A stretch of 42,096 nucleotides of DNA from Allorhizobium borbori (GTDB lineage Bacteria > Pseudomonadota > Alphaproteobacteria > Rhizobiales > Rhizobiaceae), in NCBI RefSeq assembly GCF_014196535.1, contig NZ_JACIDU010000024.1, forward strand, positions 1 through 42,096, read 5' to 3'. Made by a program: the position numbers and the translations under genes. Numbering within the stretch: position 1 is the first letter of the stretch; each line of letters opens with the position of its first letter. Below the pieces are notes generated by a model. The model worked only from the letters and a program-made list of their open reading frames with translations. It was not told the DNA's origin and did not search any database. This document shows positions 17,115 to 24,564 of the stretch, piece by piece.

Positions 17115-17745
17115 AAACAAATCGACAGCCGAAGCCGCCTCTACCGGCTTCGATTTCGCGGCCCTTTCTCCGCGCGACAAGTACAAGCTGATGATCGGCA
17201 CCATCGTGCCGCGCCCCATCGCGCTCGTCACGACGGTGGACGAGGAAGGACGCATCAACGCAGCACCCTTCAGCTTCTTCAACTGCCTCTCCGCCGATCC
17301 GCCCATTCTGGCGCTTGGTGTGGAGAACAATCCGGACATGTCGTTCAAGGACACCGCCCACAACATCCGCATGACGGAGGTGTTCACGGTCAACATCGTG
17401 TCCTTCGATATTGCCGAGGCGATGCATGCCTGCGCGGCGAGATATCCGCGCGGTGTGGACGAGTTGAAGGAAGCGGGGCTGACGGCCATGCCCGGCAGGA
17501 AGATCGCCGCGCCGTGGATCAGGGAAGCGCCCGCCGCCTTCGAATGCCGCCGGCATATCACCCTTGAGCTTGGCAAGTCGCGACAGATCATCATGGGCGA
17601 GATCGTCTATGCCCATTATCGCGAAGGCGTGGTGGACGAGCGGCTGCATGTCGATCCCGCCGGCATCGACGCCATCGCCCGGTTGGGTGGCGACACCTGC
17701 TCGACCATTCGCGACCGCTTCGACATGCTGACCCCGAAATTATGA
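17104..17745 (+). CDS. Flavin reductase family protein (FMN-binding split barrel)
   Basis: A 213-residue protein of the flavin reductase-like (DIM6/NTAB) family. Family landmarks are the N-terminal strand pair with VPRPIALVTTVDEEGRINAAPFSFFN (about residues 36-61), the PPILALGVE segment and a C-terminal RLGGDTCSTIRDRF. Such proteins bind FMN and either supply reduced flavin to a partner monooxygenase or carry out flavin-dependent chemistry themselves. AGGAGG at 17089-17094 gives a strong ribosome site, and the start lies inside the end of the third amidohydrolase gene (11-base overlap), so it belongs to the operon. No two-component monooxygenase gene is in the window. Confidence 0.88.
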   Translation: MTPENKSTAEAASTGFDFAALSPRDKYKLMIGTIVPRPIALVTTVDEEGRINAAPFSFFNCLSADPPILALGVENNPDMSFKDTAHNIRMTEVFTVNIVSFDIAEAMHACAARYPRGVDELKEAGLTAMPGRKIAAPWIREAPAAFECRRHITLELGKSRQIIMGEIVYAHYREGVVDERLHVDPAGIDAIARLGGDTCSTIRDRFDMLTPKL

Positions 17746-17791
17746 GCAGGGTTGCCGCCCTGTTCACCTGAGCCTTCCCTGTGTCAGCCGG

Positions 17792-17980
17792 TCAGTTCCT
17801 GCGAACTTTCTGGATCGCGCGATCCTTCAGCAACAACTCCATGACCTCGCATTCCGCCGTGCGCAGCATATAGGCGAGGAGATCGAGCTTGCTCTCCTCC
17901 GCCATCTGCCGGATGCGTGTGATTTCCGCAAAGATGGTCGGCAGGTTGTCGTTCTTGTCGTTCTTGTTTGCGTTTTCCAT
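17792..17980 (-). CDS. Small hypothetical protein (62 aa)
   Basis: A 62-residue charged, mostly helical protein (KNDKNDN near the start, then IFAEITRIRQMAEESKLDLLAYMLRTAECEVMELL). It has no signal peptide or membrane segment. It starts 38 bases after the stop of the EamA transporter on the same strand. The ribosome site is weak. The amphipathic, protein-like composition favours a real gene, but I do not recognise the family and give no function. Confidence 0.6.
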   Translation of the reverse strand: MENANKNDKNDNLPTIFAEITRIRQMAEESKLDLLAYMLRTAECEVMELLLKDRAIQKVRRN

Positions 17981-18018
17981 GGGCAGAAGCCTGTTCCGGT
18001 TTGACTGCGAGGCAGCGT

Positions 18019-18930
18019 TCAGTGTTTGCGCGCTGCAAGGGAATGGTGAGTTTCAAGAAGGGGAGGGGCGAAGGGACGACGTTGGCCCACGGTATTGATG
18101 ACGAGCGCCAGAAGGATGCCGGCGGCACCCAGCCATTCGGCCGTATTCAGTTCGGCGCCCAGAAAGAACCGGGCACTGGCAAGGCCAGCGACCGGAACGA
18201 GCAATGCGAAGGGCGCGACACGGGAGGCCGAATATTTCTGCATGAGATTGCCCCAGACCCCGTAAGCGAAAATGGTCGAGACCGCAGAGGTGTAGAGGAT
18301 GGTGAGCGTACCCGGCAGCGATACACCCTGAAGGGCCGTCGAGATGGCTTCGGGGCCTTCGAAGACGTAGGAAGCCAGCAACAGGGGCAGCGGTGGAACG
18401 AGGCTGATCCAGACCATCAGGTTCAGCGCGTTGACGGGAGGAAGGCGTTTCATCAGCACGTTGGACACGCCCCATGCGAAGGCGCCGCCAAGGGTCAGGC
18501 CGAAGCCGAGCACGGTGAAAGAGGCGTCTCCTCCGGTCGCGATAAGGACGAGGCCTAGGAGAGCGACCAGCGACGCGACGATTGCCCGGCCGGTCAGTTC
18601 CTCACCGAGAACCACGCTGGCCAGCAGCAGGGTGAAAAACACCTGGGCCTGCATGACAACCGAGGCAAGACCTGCGCCGAGGCCAAAATGAATGCCGAGA
18701 TAAAGCAGCGCGAAGACCAGAAGCCCGAGTGTCGTGCCGAGAAGAAGAAGTTGCGACCAGGGGATATTCGGCCTGGCGACCCCGAACGCGATCGGCACAA
18801 GGCAGACCGCGAAACGGAGCGCTGAAAACAGCAGTGGAGGGAACGCATCAAGCCCCCAGCGGATCACGATGAAGTTGAATCCCCACAGGAACGCAACAAG
18901 GCAAAGAATGAGGATGTCTCTCAGTCGCAT
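18019..18930 (-). CDS. EamA-family (DMT superfamily) transporter
   Basis: A 303-residue membrane protein with ten predicted transmembrane helices in two EamA repeats. The first begins at LCLVAFLWGFNFIVIRWGLDAFPPLLFSALRF and the second near LGFGLTLGGAFAWGVSNVLMKR. Members export amino acids, metabolites or toxic intermediates. It lies 27 bases downstream of the cupin gene on the same strand and is probably cotranscribed, under the divergent LysR regulator. Substrate unknown. Confidence 0.92.
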   Translation of the reverse strand: MRLRDILILCLVAFLWGFNFIVIRWGLDAFPPLLFSALRFAVCLVPIAFGVARPNIPWSQLLLLGTTLGLLVFALLYLGIHFGLGAGLASVVMQAQVFFTLLLASVVLGEELTGRAIVASLVALLGLVLIATGGDASFTVLGFGLTLGGAFAWGVSNVLMKRLPPVNALNLMVWISLVPPLPLLLASYVFEGPEAISTALQGVSLPGTLTILYTSAVSTIFAYGVWGNLMQKYSASRVAPFALLVPVAGLASARFFLGAELNTAEWLGAAGILLALVINTVGQRRPFAPPLLETHHSLAARKH

Positions 18931-18957
18931 GATCGTGATCCGCCGATGGCTTTGATG

Positions 18958-19467
18958 TCATTCAGCGGCTTCGCGAAAATCACGTTCCACCGGTGCCCCG
19001 CCGATCACGACGGTGCGCTCGGGAATCTGCGCGAAAGCCGTCTCGGGGATTTCGTACATCTTGGCGAGCGTCTGCTTGGGAACGCCGGAATACATTTCGG
19101 AAAACTCGATGGTCTGCGGCTCTTCGTGGGACAGCACGACGAGGAAGGAGAGCGGTTCGTCCCCGACATTCTCGATCCAGTGCAGATAGCCCTGCGGCAC
19201 GAAGGAAATGTCGCCCGGCCCAAGTTCGAGATAGTGGGTTTCGCCTTCCGGCCCGACGATGCCGACCACGCCCTTGCCGCTGATGCAGAAATCGAGCTGG
19301 TTGGCATTCGGATGCGTATGCGGTTCGCGCACGCCGCCCGGCTGGAGATCAAGCGCCTGAACGGCAAGGCCCTTCAGGACGGGGAAGTTCTTGGCGTTCG
19401 CACGATAGAAATCGCCAGCCGGAAACGACTTATAGACGTTGGACTTGAACGGAAAACTGTTCGACAT
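18958..19467 (-). CDS. Single-domain cupin (oxalate-decarboxylase-like)
   Basis: A 169-residue protein with one cupin beta-barrel that resembles a single domain of the bicupin oxalate decarboxylases (HPNANQLDFCISGKG, GDISFVPQGYLHWIENVGDEPL). The metal site shows His50 and His52 in HTHPNANQ and His96 in GYLHW; the usual glutamate of the HxHx(3-5)E motif is Gln57. It could still bind a metal with Gln as ligand, as some cupin clades do, or act as a binding protein. GAGGAG precedes the ATG. It is divergent from a LysR regulator and upstream of an EamA exporter, which suggests a small metabolite-handling module. Confidence 0.88.
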   Translation of the reverse strand: MSNSFPFKSNVYKSFPAGDFYRANAKNFPVLKGLAVQALDLQPGGVREPHTHPNANQLDFCISGKGVVGIVGPEGETHYLELGPGDISFVPQGYLHWIENVGDEPLSFLVVLSHEEPQTIEFSEMYSGVPKQTLAKMYEIPETAFAQIPERTVVIGGAPVERDFREAAE

Positions 19468-19604
19468 TCATAATCTCCTCGGTTGCAGATAGGCGCACGG
19501 CGACAAACCCGCGGAAGCGTTCAGGCTCCGCAGCCGGCTGGTGCCGATTGGCGATCAGGGTGAAAATCAATGAGGGACGCGCCCTCTGACAAAACGCTAT
19601 CTTC

Positions 19605-19633
19605 TTGACTTCATGAGAACAATCGAATTGTAT
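19605..19633 (+). promoter_or_regulatory. lysR promoter with overlapping dyad
   Basis: TTGACT (19605-19610), a 17-base spacer and TTGTAT (19628-19633) form a good sigma-70 promoter about 35 bases before the lysR start. The dyad ACAAT-CGA-ATTGT at 19619-19631 overlaps the -10 element and fits the dyad-with-gap sites bound by LysR regulators, suggesting autoregulation and control of the divergent cupin gene. Confidence 0.5.
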
Positions 19634-19667
19634 TCACCTATCTGGTCAAAAGGGTTGAACTGTTTGG

Positions 19668-20537
19668 ATGTCCGGCTTTCGGAAAATTGACCCATTGCTG
19701 CTGGAAGTGTTTGTCGCAATTGCTGATAGCGGCAGTTTTGCTGCGGCTGCCGACAGGGTCGGGCGCACGAAATCGGCCGTGAGCATGCAGATGAAGCGTC
19801 TGGAGACGCTTTTCGAGCACAATCCGATTTTTGAATATCAGGGGCGGACGAAGCGATTGACGGCCCATGGCGAGCAGCTTCTCGCCCACGCCCGGATCAT
19901 TCTTCAGTTGAACGATTCGCTCTGGCAGAAAATGGCGCAGACGCATGGACCGGGTTGCGTACGTCTCGGTGCGCCGGACGATTATGCCTACACGCTTTTG
20001 CCGGATATCCTCAAGCGCTATGCCCAGAAGTTCCCGCATGTGCAGATCGATGTGACCTGCGAGCCCAGCGAAGACCTGTCCGAGCGGATAGGCCGCAACG
20101 AACTCGATCTCGCCATGGTCACGCGGCGACCCCATGACGAGATCTCGCGCACCGTTCGCCTTGAGCCGATCGTCTGGGCAACAGCCAAGGGCAAGCGGTT
20201 TGATCAGTCCGAGCCGCTGCCGCTCGCCATGTTTCAGCCGGGATGCGTGGCGCGCGCCAAGACAATCGAGGCCTGCGCGAAGGCGGGCCGCGATTACCGT
20301 ATCGCCTATTCCAGCCCCAGCATTGCCGGTCTTCTTTCACCGGTCCGGGCCGGGCTCGCGATTGCGGCCATTGCCCGCTGCTCGGTTCCCGATGATCTGG
20401 AAATCCTCGCGCCGGGCATCGGACTTCCCGAGGTAAAGGGTATCGACATCGCCCTCATGCGGGGTGGTACAAGCGAACATCCACATTTTGTCCAGCATCT
20501 TGCCGATGAGATTCATGCCAGTCTCCGACAGATATGA
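19668..20537 (+). CDS. LysR-family transcriptional regulator
   Basis: A 289-residue LTTR. The N-terminal winged helix (about residues 7-66: LLLEVFVAIADSGSFAAAADRVGRTKSAVSMQMKRLE) is followed by a linker helix and a periplasmic-binding-fold effector domain (about 95-285, starting VRLGAPDDYAYTLLP). It is transcribed away from the cupin and EamA genes, the classic LTTR arrangement, and probably controls them. The ribosome site before the ATG is weak. Ligand unknown. Confidence 0.93.
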   Translation: MSGFRKIDPLLLEVFVAIADSGSFAAAADRVGRTKSAVSMQMKRLETLFEHNPIFEYQGRTKRLTAHGEQLLAHARIILQLNDSLWQKMAQTHGPGCVRLGAPDDYAYTLLPDILKRYAQKFPHVQIDVTCEPSEDLSERIGRNELDLAMVTRRPHDEISRTVRLEPIVWATAKGKRFDQSEPLPLAMFQPGCVARAKTIEACAKAGRDYRIAYSSPSIAGLLSPVRAGLAIAAIARCSVPDDLEILAPGIGLPEVKGIDIALMRGGTSEHPHFVQHLADEIHASLRQI

Positions 20538-20645
20538 AGCAGTATGGCCTGGATTCTCGTTGGCAGAGGCATTCGCAGGGATTGACAACACGCGAATTTG
20601 AAGGACCTTAGATTGTCGCCAGACGACCAATATTCGGGGATTCAA

Positions 20646-21041
20646 ATGACAAAGCAGCCGCATCACGTTGACATTCAGGTTGGCACGCGCATTCGCCAGG
20701 CGCGCGTGATGCGAGGGATGTCGCAAAGCGGCCTTGGCGAACAGATCGGCGTAACCTTCCAGCAATTGCAGAAATACGAGAAGGGCACCAATCGGGTCAG
20801 CGCCAGCAAGCTTGTCGCAATTTCCGAAGCGCTCAACCTCGAGCCGAGCTACTTCGTTCAGGGCCTGAAAAAGCCGGAAGCCGAGACCTCTGGGGCGGAA
20901 CCGGAATGGCAGTTCTCCAAGCAGGGTCGCGATCTGGTTGAGGCCTTCTACCAGATCAAGGATCAGGATGTCCGCAAGCGCATCGTGAGCCTTGTGCGGC
21001 AGTTGGCCAATACCGGTCATTCCGAAGAGGATGAAGCCTGA
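20646..21041 (+). CDS. XRE-family regulator, PraR-like
   Basis: A 131-residue protein with an N-terminal Cro/CI helix-turn-helix (about residues 8-66; VGTRIRQARVMRGMSQSGLGEQIGVTFQQLQKYEKGTNRVSASKL) and a helical C-terminal tail (QGRDLVEAFYQIKDQDVRKRIVSLVRQLA). This layout and wording match the rhizobial PraR family, known for repressing quorum-sensing and symbiosis-related genes and itself. The ATG at 20646 follows GGGGA; a TTG at 20598 in frame would add sixteen atypical residues. A TTGACA at 20582-20587 may be its -35 element. It is probably a paralogue rather than the founding PraR. Confidence 0.88.
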   Translation: MTKQPHHVDIQVGTRIRQARVMRGMSQSGLGEQIGVTFQQLQKYEKGTNRVSASKLVAISEALNLEPSYFVQGLKKPEAETSGAEPEWQFSKQGRDLVEAFYQIKDQDVRKRIVSLVRQLANTGHSEEDEA

Positions 21042-21108
21042 TCCGGCCTGATGGTCGTTACCCCGTGGCGTTGACGACCGTACGTAGCATTTTTCGATCG
21101 AAATGAAA

Positions 21109-21132
21109 AAGCCGCCGGTTTCCCGGCGGCTT
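21109..21132 (-). terminator. Rho-independent terminator of the cyd operon
   Basis: A perfect 10-bp stem AAGCCGCCGG/CCGGCGGCTT with a four-base loop is followed on the minus strand by TTTTTC, the textbook form. It begins 17 bases after the cydX stop, confirming that cydX is the last gene of the operon. Confidence 0.88.
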
Positions 21133-21148
21133 CGCTATGTCATGGGTC

Positions 21149-21268
21149 TCAACCGCGCTTGGCGGCGTCGGCTTTTTTCTTGTCGTCGATCAGCTCGTAC
21201 CACATGGCGTTGAGCACGGCGAAAGCGGCGGCCAGCGGCAGACCGAGAAGCCAGGAAAAATACCACAT
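21149..21268 (-). CDS. cydX: Cytochrome bd oxidase small subunit CydX
   Basis: A 39-residue protein. It begins MWYFSWLLGLPLAAAFAVLN, one membrane helix, and continues MWYELIDDKKKADAAKRG. This is the CydX/YbgT pattern (MWYF(A/S)W-LG, then a short charged tail). CydX stabilises the CydAB haem centres in the inner membrane. AGGAAAGGA lies about eight bases before the ATG, 15 bases separate it from cydB, and the operon terminator follows. Confidence 0.93.
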   Translation of the reverse strand: MWYFSWLLGLPLAAAFAVLNAMWYELIDDKKKADAAKRG

Positions 21269-21283
21269 CAGCGTTTCCTTTCC

Positions 21284-22438
21284 TCAATAGGCGTGGTTCG
21301 AGGGATCGGTGACATCCTTCGCAGCGACCTTGCCCCACAGCACCTTGTAGACGAAGGAGGTGTAGGCAATGATGATCGGAACGAAGATGACGGCACAGAC
21401 GAGCATGATGAACAGCGTCATGTGACTGGACGAGGCATCCCACACCGTCAGGCTGGATTTCGGATCGACATTCGACGGCAGGATGAACGGGAACATCGAG
21501 AGCCCGACCGTCGAGATGATGCCGAGGATCGACACCGAACTCATCAGCCAGGGAAGGCCATCCTTCTTTGCCGCAAAGGCAAGGAGGGAGCCGAGCGCGC
21601 CGAGAAAGCCGAGCGCCGGAGCGATCATCATCCACGGGTGGGCGGCGTAGTTCTGAAACCAGACGCCCGAAGTCACTTCCACGGTCTTGTAGAGCGGGTT
21701 CGAAGGGCCTCCCGTATCGATGGTGCTCGTGAAGCGGTAGCCATCGATCAGGGTGAGCCAGAAGCCGCCGATCGCAAAGAGCGCGATGGTCGCGATGGCA
21801 GCGATCATGCCGATCCTGCGGGCGCGGGCATTGACCTCGCCTGCGGTCTTCAGCGTCAGCCAGCCCGCACCGTGCATGGCCAGCATGGCAACGGAGAGGA
21901 GGCCGGCCAGAAGGCCATAGGGGTTCAGGAGTTCGAACAGCGTCGTGCCGTCATAGAAGATGCGCAGATCGTCCGAGAAATGGAACGGCACGCCCTGGAG
22001 CACGTTGCCGACGGCCACGCCCATGACCAGCGCCGGCACCAGACCACCGATGAACAGTGCCCAGTCCCAGCTTGTGCGCCAGACGACGCTTTCGCGCTTC
22101 GAGCGGTATTTGAAGCCGACCGGACGCAGGATGAGCGCGAAGAGGATCGCGAACATCGCGAGATAGAAGCCGGAGAAGGATACGGCATAAAGCGGCGGCC
22201 AGGCGGCGAAGATGGCGCCGCCGCCCAGGATGAGCCAAACCTGATTGCCTTCCCAGACGGGGCCGATGGTGTTGATGACAACGCGCCGTTCGGTGTCGGT
22301 CTTGCCGACAAAGGGCATCAGGGTCGCCACCCCGAGGTCGAAGCCGTCCATCACGGCAAAGCCGATCAGCAGCACGCCCAGCAGCAGCCACCAGATGACC
22401 CGGAGGGTTTCGTAGTCGAGAAGCGTATGAAGGATCAT
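21284..22438 (-). CDS. cydB: Cytochrome bd ubiquinol oxidase subunit II
   Basis: A 384-residue integral membrane protein with about nine helices. The conserved N-terminal half reads LRVIWWLLLGVLLIGFAVMDGFDLGVATLMPFVGKTD, followed by GPVWEGNQVWLILGGGAIFAAWPPLYA. CydB pairs with CydA in the quinol-oxidising, oxygen-reducing complex that works at low oxygen and under respiratory stress. Four bases separate it from cydA, indicating coupled translation. Confidence 0.96.
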   Translation of the reverse strand: MILHTLLDYETLRVIWWLLLGVLLIGFAVMDGFDLGVATLMPFVGKTDTERRVVINTIGPVWEGNQVWLILGGGAIFAAWPPLYAVSFSGFYLAMFAILFALILRPVGFKYRSKRESVVWRTSWDWALFIGGLVPALVMGVAVGNVLQGVPFHFSDDLRIFYDGTTLFELLNPYGLLAGLLSVAMLAMHGAGWLTLKTAGEVNARARRIGMIAAIATIALFAIGGFWLTLIDGYRFTSTIDTGGPSNPLYKTVEVTSGVWFQNYAAHPWMMIAPALGFLGALGSLLAFAAKKDGLPWLMSSVSILGIISTVGLSMFPFILPSNVDPKSSLTVWDASSSHMTLFIMLVCAVIFVPIIIAYTSFVYKVLWGKVAAKDVTDPSNHAY

Positions 22439-22442
22439 GGTC

Positions 22443-24023
22443 TTACTCCGCCGGTACGATGGTCGTGGAAATGAGTTCCGGCTCCGGACGGTGATCGTCC
22501 GCTTCCGGGCCCTTGCGTATGGAGCGAACCATCAGACCCATTTCGATGATGAACAGGACGGTGTAGATCGCGGCGAAACCGCCGATCGTGACGAGCAGTG
22601 TGGTCGCGCCGAGGTTGGAGACGGCCGCCGCTGTGGGCAGAACGCCTTCGATGATCCACGGCTGGCGCCCCATTTCAGCGACGATCCAGCCCAGTTCAGC
22701 GGCAATCCACGGCAGCGGGATGGAGAAGACGGCGAGTTTCAGCAGCCACGGACGCTTGGTGTGGGTGTGGCGACTGGTGACCACGAAGAACACCAGGAAC
22801 AGCGCGATGAAGTAGAAGCCGAGCGCGACCATGAAGCGGAACGCCCAGAACAGGGTCGGAACGCTCGGGATCGTGTCGTTGGCCGCCTTGACGATCTGCT
22901 CTTCGCTGGCCGTGCGCGGATCGTCCACATAGCGCTTCAGCAAAAGCGCATAGCCGAGATCGGCGCCATTCTCCTCGAATTTCGCCTTGATGGCCGGATC
23001 GACCGTGCCGGTTGCGCCGGCGGCGCGAATGGTCTGGAGCGCATCATAGGCGACGATGCCCTTGCGGATGCGGGCTTCCGCACTCTTCACGAGATCCTCG
23101 ATGCCGGGAATTTCCGTGGTGAGAGAGCGGGTGCCGATGAGGCCCATGGCCCACGGAATATGCACCGCATAATGTGTTTCACGGGCTTCCGTATCCGGGA
23201 AACCGAAAGCGGTGAAGGCCGCGGGCGCCGGTTCTGTTTCCCACATGGCTTCGATGGCGGCGAGCTTCATCTTCTGGTGTTCGGCAGCGCCGTAACCGCT
23301 TTCATCGCCGAGAACGACGACCGAAAGCGACGCGGCAAGGCCGAAGGATGCGGCAACCGTCATGGAACGCTTGGCGAGTTCCGCGTGCCGGTTCTTCAGG
23401 AGATACCACGCGGAAACGCCGAGCACGAAGATCGAGGCGGTGACGTAACCGGCGGAAACCGTATGCACGAACTTGGCCTGGGCGACCGGGTTGAACAGGA
23501 CCGCGAAGAAGTCGCTCACTTCCATGCGCATGGTCTGGGGATTGAAAGTGGAGCCGACCGGGTTCTGCATCCAGCCATTGGCGATGAGGATCCACAGGGC
23601 CGAGAAGTTGGAGCCGATGGCCACGCACCAGGTTGCGATCAGATGCCCGACCTTGGACATGCGATCCCAACCGAAGAAGAACAGGCCGACGAAGGTCGCT
23701 TCCAGGAAGAAGGCCATGAGCCCTTCGATGGCAAGCGGCGCGCCGAAGATGTCGCCGACATAATGACTGTAATAGCTCCAGTTCATGCCGAACTGGAATT
23801 CCATGACGATGCCCGTCGAAACGCCGAGCACGAAGTTGATGCCGAAAAGTGTTCCCCAGAACTTCGTCATCTGCCGCCAGATCGCGCGACCGGTCATGAC
23901 ATAGACCGTTTCCATGATGGCAACGAGGACCGACAGGCCTAGGGTGAGTGGCACGAAAAGGAAGTGGTAGAGCGCGGTAACCGCAAATTGCAGGCGCGAT
24001 AGCGCCACGATATCGAGTTCCAT
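22443..24023 (-). CDS. cydA: Cytochrome bd ubiquinol oxidase subunit I
   Basis: A 526-residue haem-bearing subunit. Visible landmarks are His20 in ALYHFLF (haem ligand), the histidine in KFVHTVSAGY (haem b558 ligand), the quinol-binding loop starting GDESGYGAAEHQKMKLAAIE, the methionine in FWAFRFMVALG (b558 ligand) and the GRQPW motif after the loop. The loop is long (roughly 130 residues), as in the E. coli-type long-Q-loop subfamily. GGAGAT precedes the ATG. With cydB and cydX it forms the oxidase; cydDC upstream supply its assembly. Confidence 0.97.
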   Translation of the reverse strand: MELDIVALSRLQFAVTALYHFLFVPLTLGLSVLVAIMETVYVMTGRAIWRQMTKFWGTLFGINFVLGVSTGIVMEFQFGMNWSYYSHYVGDIFGAPLAIEGLMAFFLEATFVGLFFFGWDRMSKVGHLIATWCVAIGSNFSALWILIANGWMQNPVGSTFNPQTMRMEVSDFFAVLFNPVAQAKFVHTVSAGYVTASIFVLGVSAWYLLKNRHAELAKRSMTVAASFGLAASLSVVVLGDESGYGAAEHQKMKLAAIEAMWETEPAPAAFTAFGFPDTEARETHYAVHIPWAMGLIGTRSLTTEIPGIEDLVKSAEARIRKGIVAYDALQTIRAAGATGTVDPAIKAKFEENGADLGYALLLKRYVDDPRTASEEQIVKAANDTIPSVPTLFWAFRFMVALGFYFIALFLVFFVVTSRHTHTKRPWLLKLAVFSIPLPWIAAELGWIVAEMGRQPWIIEGVLPTAAAVSNLGATTLLVTIGGFAAIYTVLFIIEMGLMVRSIRKGPEADDHRPEPELISTTIVPAE

Positions 24024-24101
24024 ATCTCGATCTCCAGAAATGTAATGCCGGAATGTTGCCCGATGCCGCTGGCGGGTGCGGCATTGGGCGCGCTGGAGCC
24101 T

Positions 24102-24479
24102 TCAGGCGCGAGGCGGTGCCCGTGGCGCTGCCTCGGATATCAGCACGGGTGGCGCGTCGAAACGCGCCCTGTCCGGTCGCAGGACAAAGCCCTGTGGCAT
24201 CGGGCGAGGGCCGACCTCAGCCGCAGGCTGGGGCAGGGTGATCGCCCCGGAAATCAGACAGGCATCACAGCTTCCATCACGATAATGAAATTGTCCACTC
24301 GCATCCTTGTCTCCAAGCGTGAGACAGAGATCAGGAAGCGAGCCATCGGGCAATGCATAGGCTGTGGCGACGAACTCGACGGCGCGCACATCCGGAACCC
24401 GGTGGCCGAAGCCCACCGAGAGAAGGGCAACGGCGCACAGGATGCGCACGAATTGCGATATGAAGCCGGAAAGGTGCAT
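24102..24479 (-). CDS. Small secreted or membrane protein, DUF2946-like
   Basis: A 125-residue protein with an N-terminal hydrophobic segment (about residues 7-24, signal peptide or anchor), a central part with cysteines at about 52, 71 and 74 (HYRDGSCDACLISG) and a proline/arginine-rich tail (SEAAPRAPPRA). The CxxC after a histidine and the overall plan resemble DUF2946 proteins, which are often found near metal or respiratory genes. It sits between cydC (85 bases) and cydA (78 bases) in the same orientation. The ribosome site is weak. A role in oxidase maturation is conceivable from position only. Confidence 0.68.
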   Translation of the reverse strand: MHLSGFISQFVRILCAVALLSVGFGHRVPDVRAVEFVATAYALPDGSLPDLCLTLGDKDASGQFHYRDGSCDACLISGAITLPQPAAEVGPRPMPQGFVLRPDRARFDAPPVLISEAAPRAPPRA

Positions 24480-24564
24480 GATGTCTCTGGACTGCTGAAA
24501 ACACCGTCTGTAATTTGCTTATTGTTATCCCGCTTTGCACGCAATGCGACAAAATGGCAGCGCG

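Noticed and set aside
17747-17762. CAGGG-TTGCCG-CCCTG hairpin after the flavin reductase gene
   Set aside because: The stem has only five base pairs and no T run; too weak to call a terminator with confidence.
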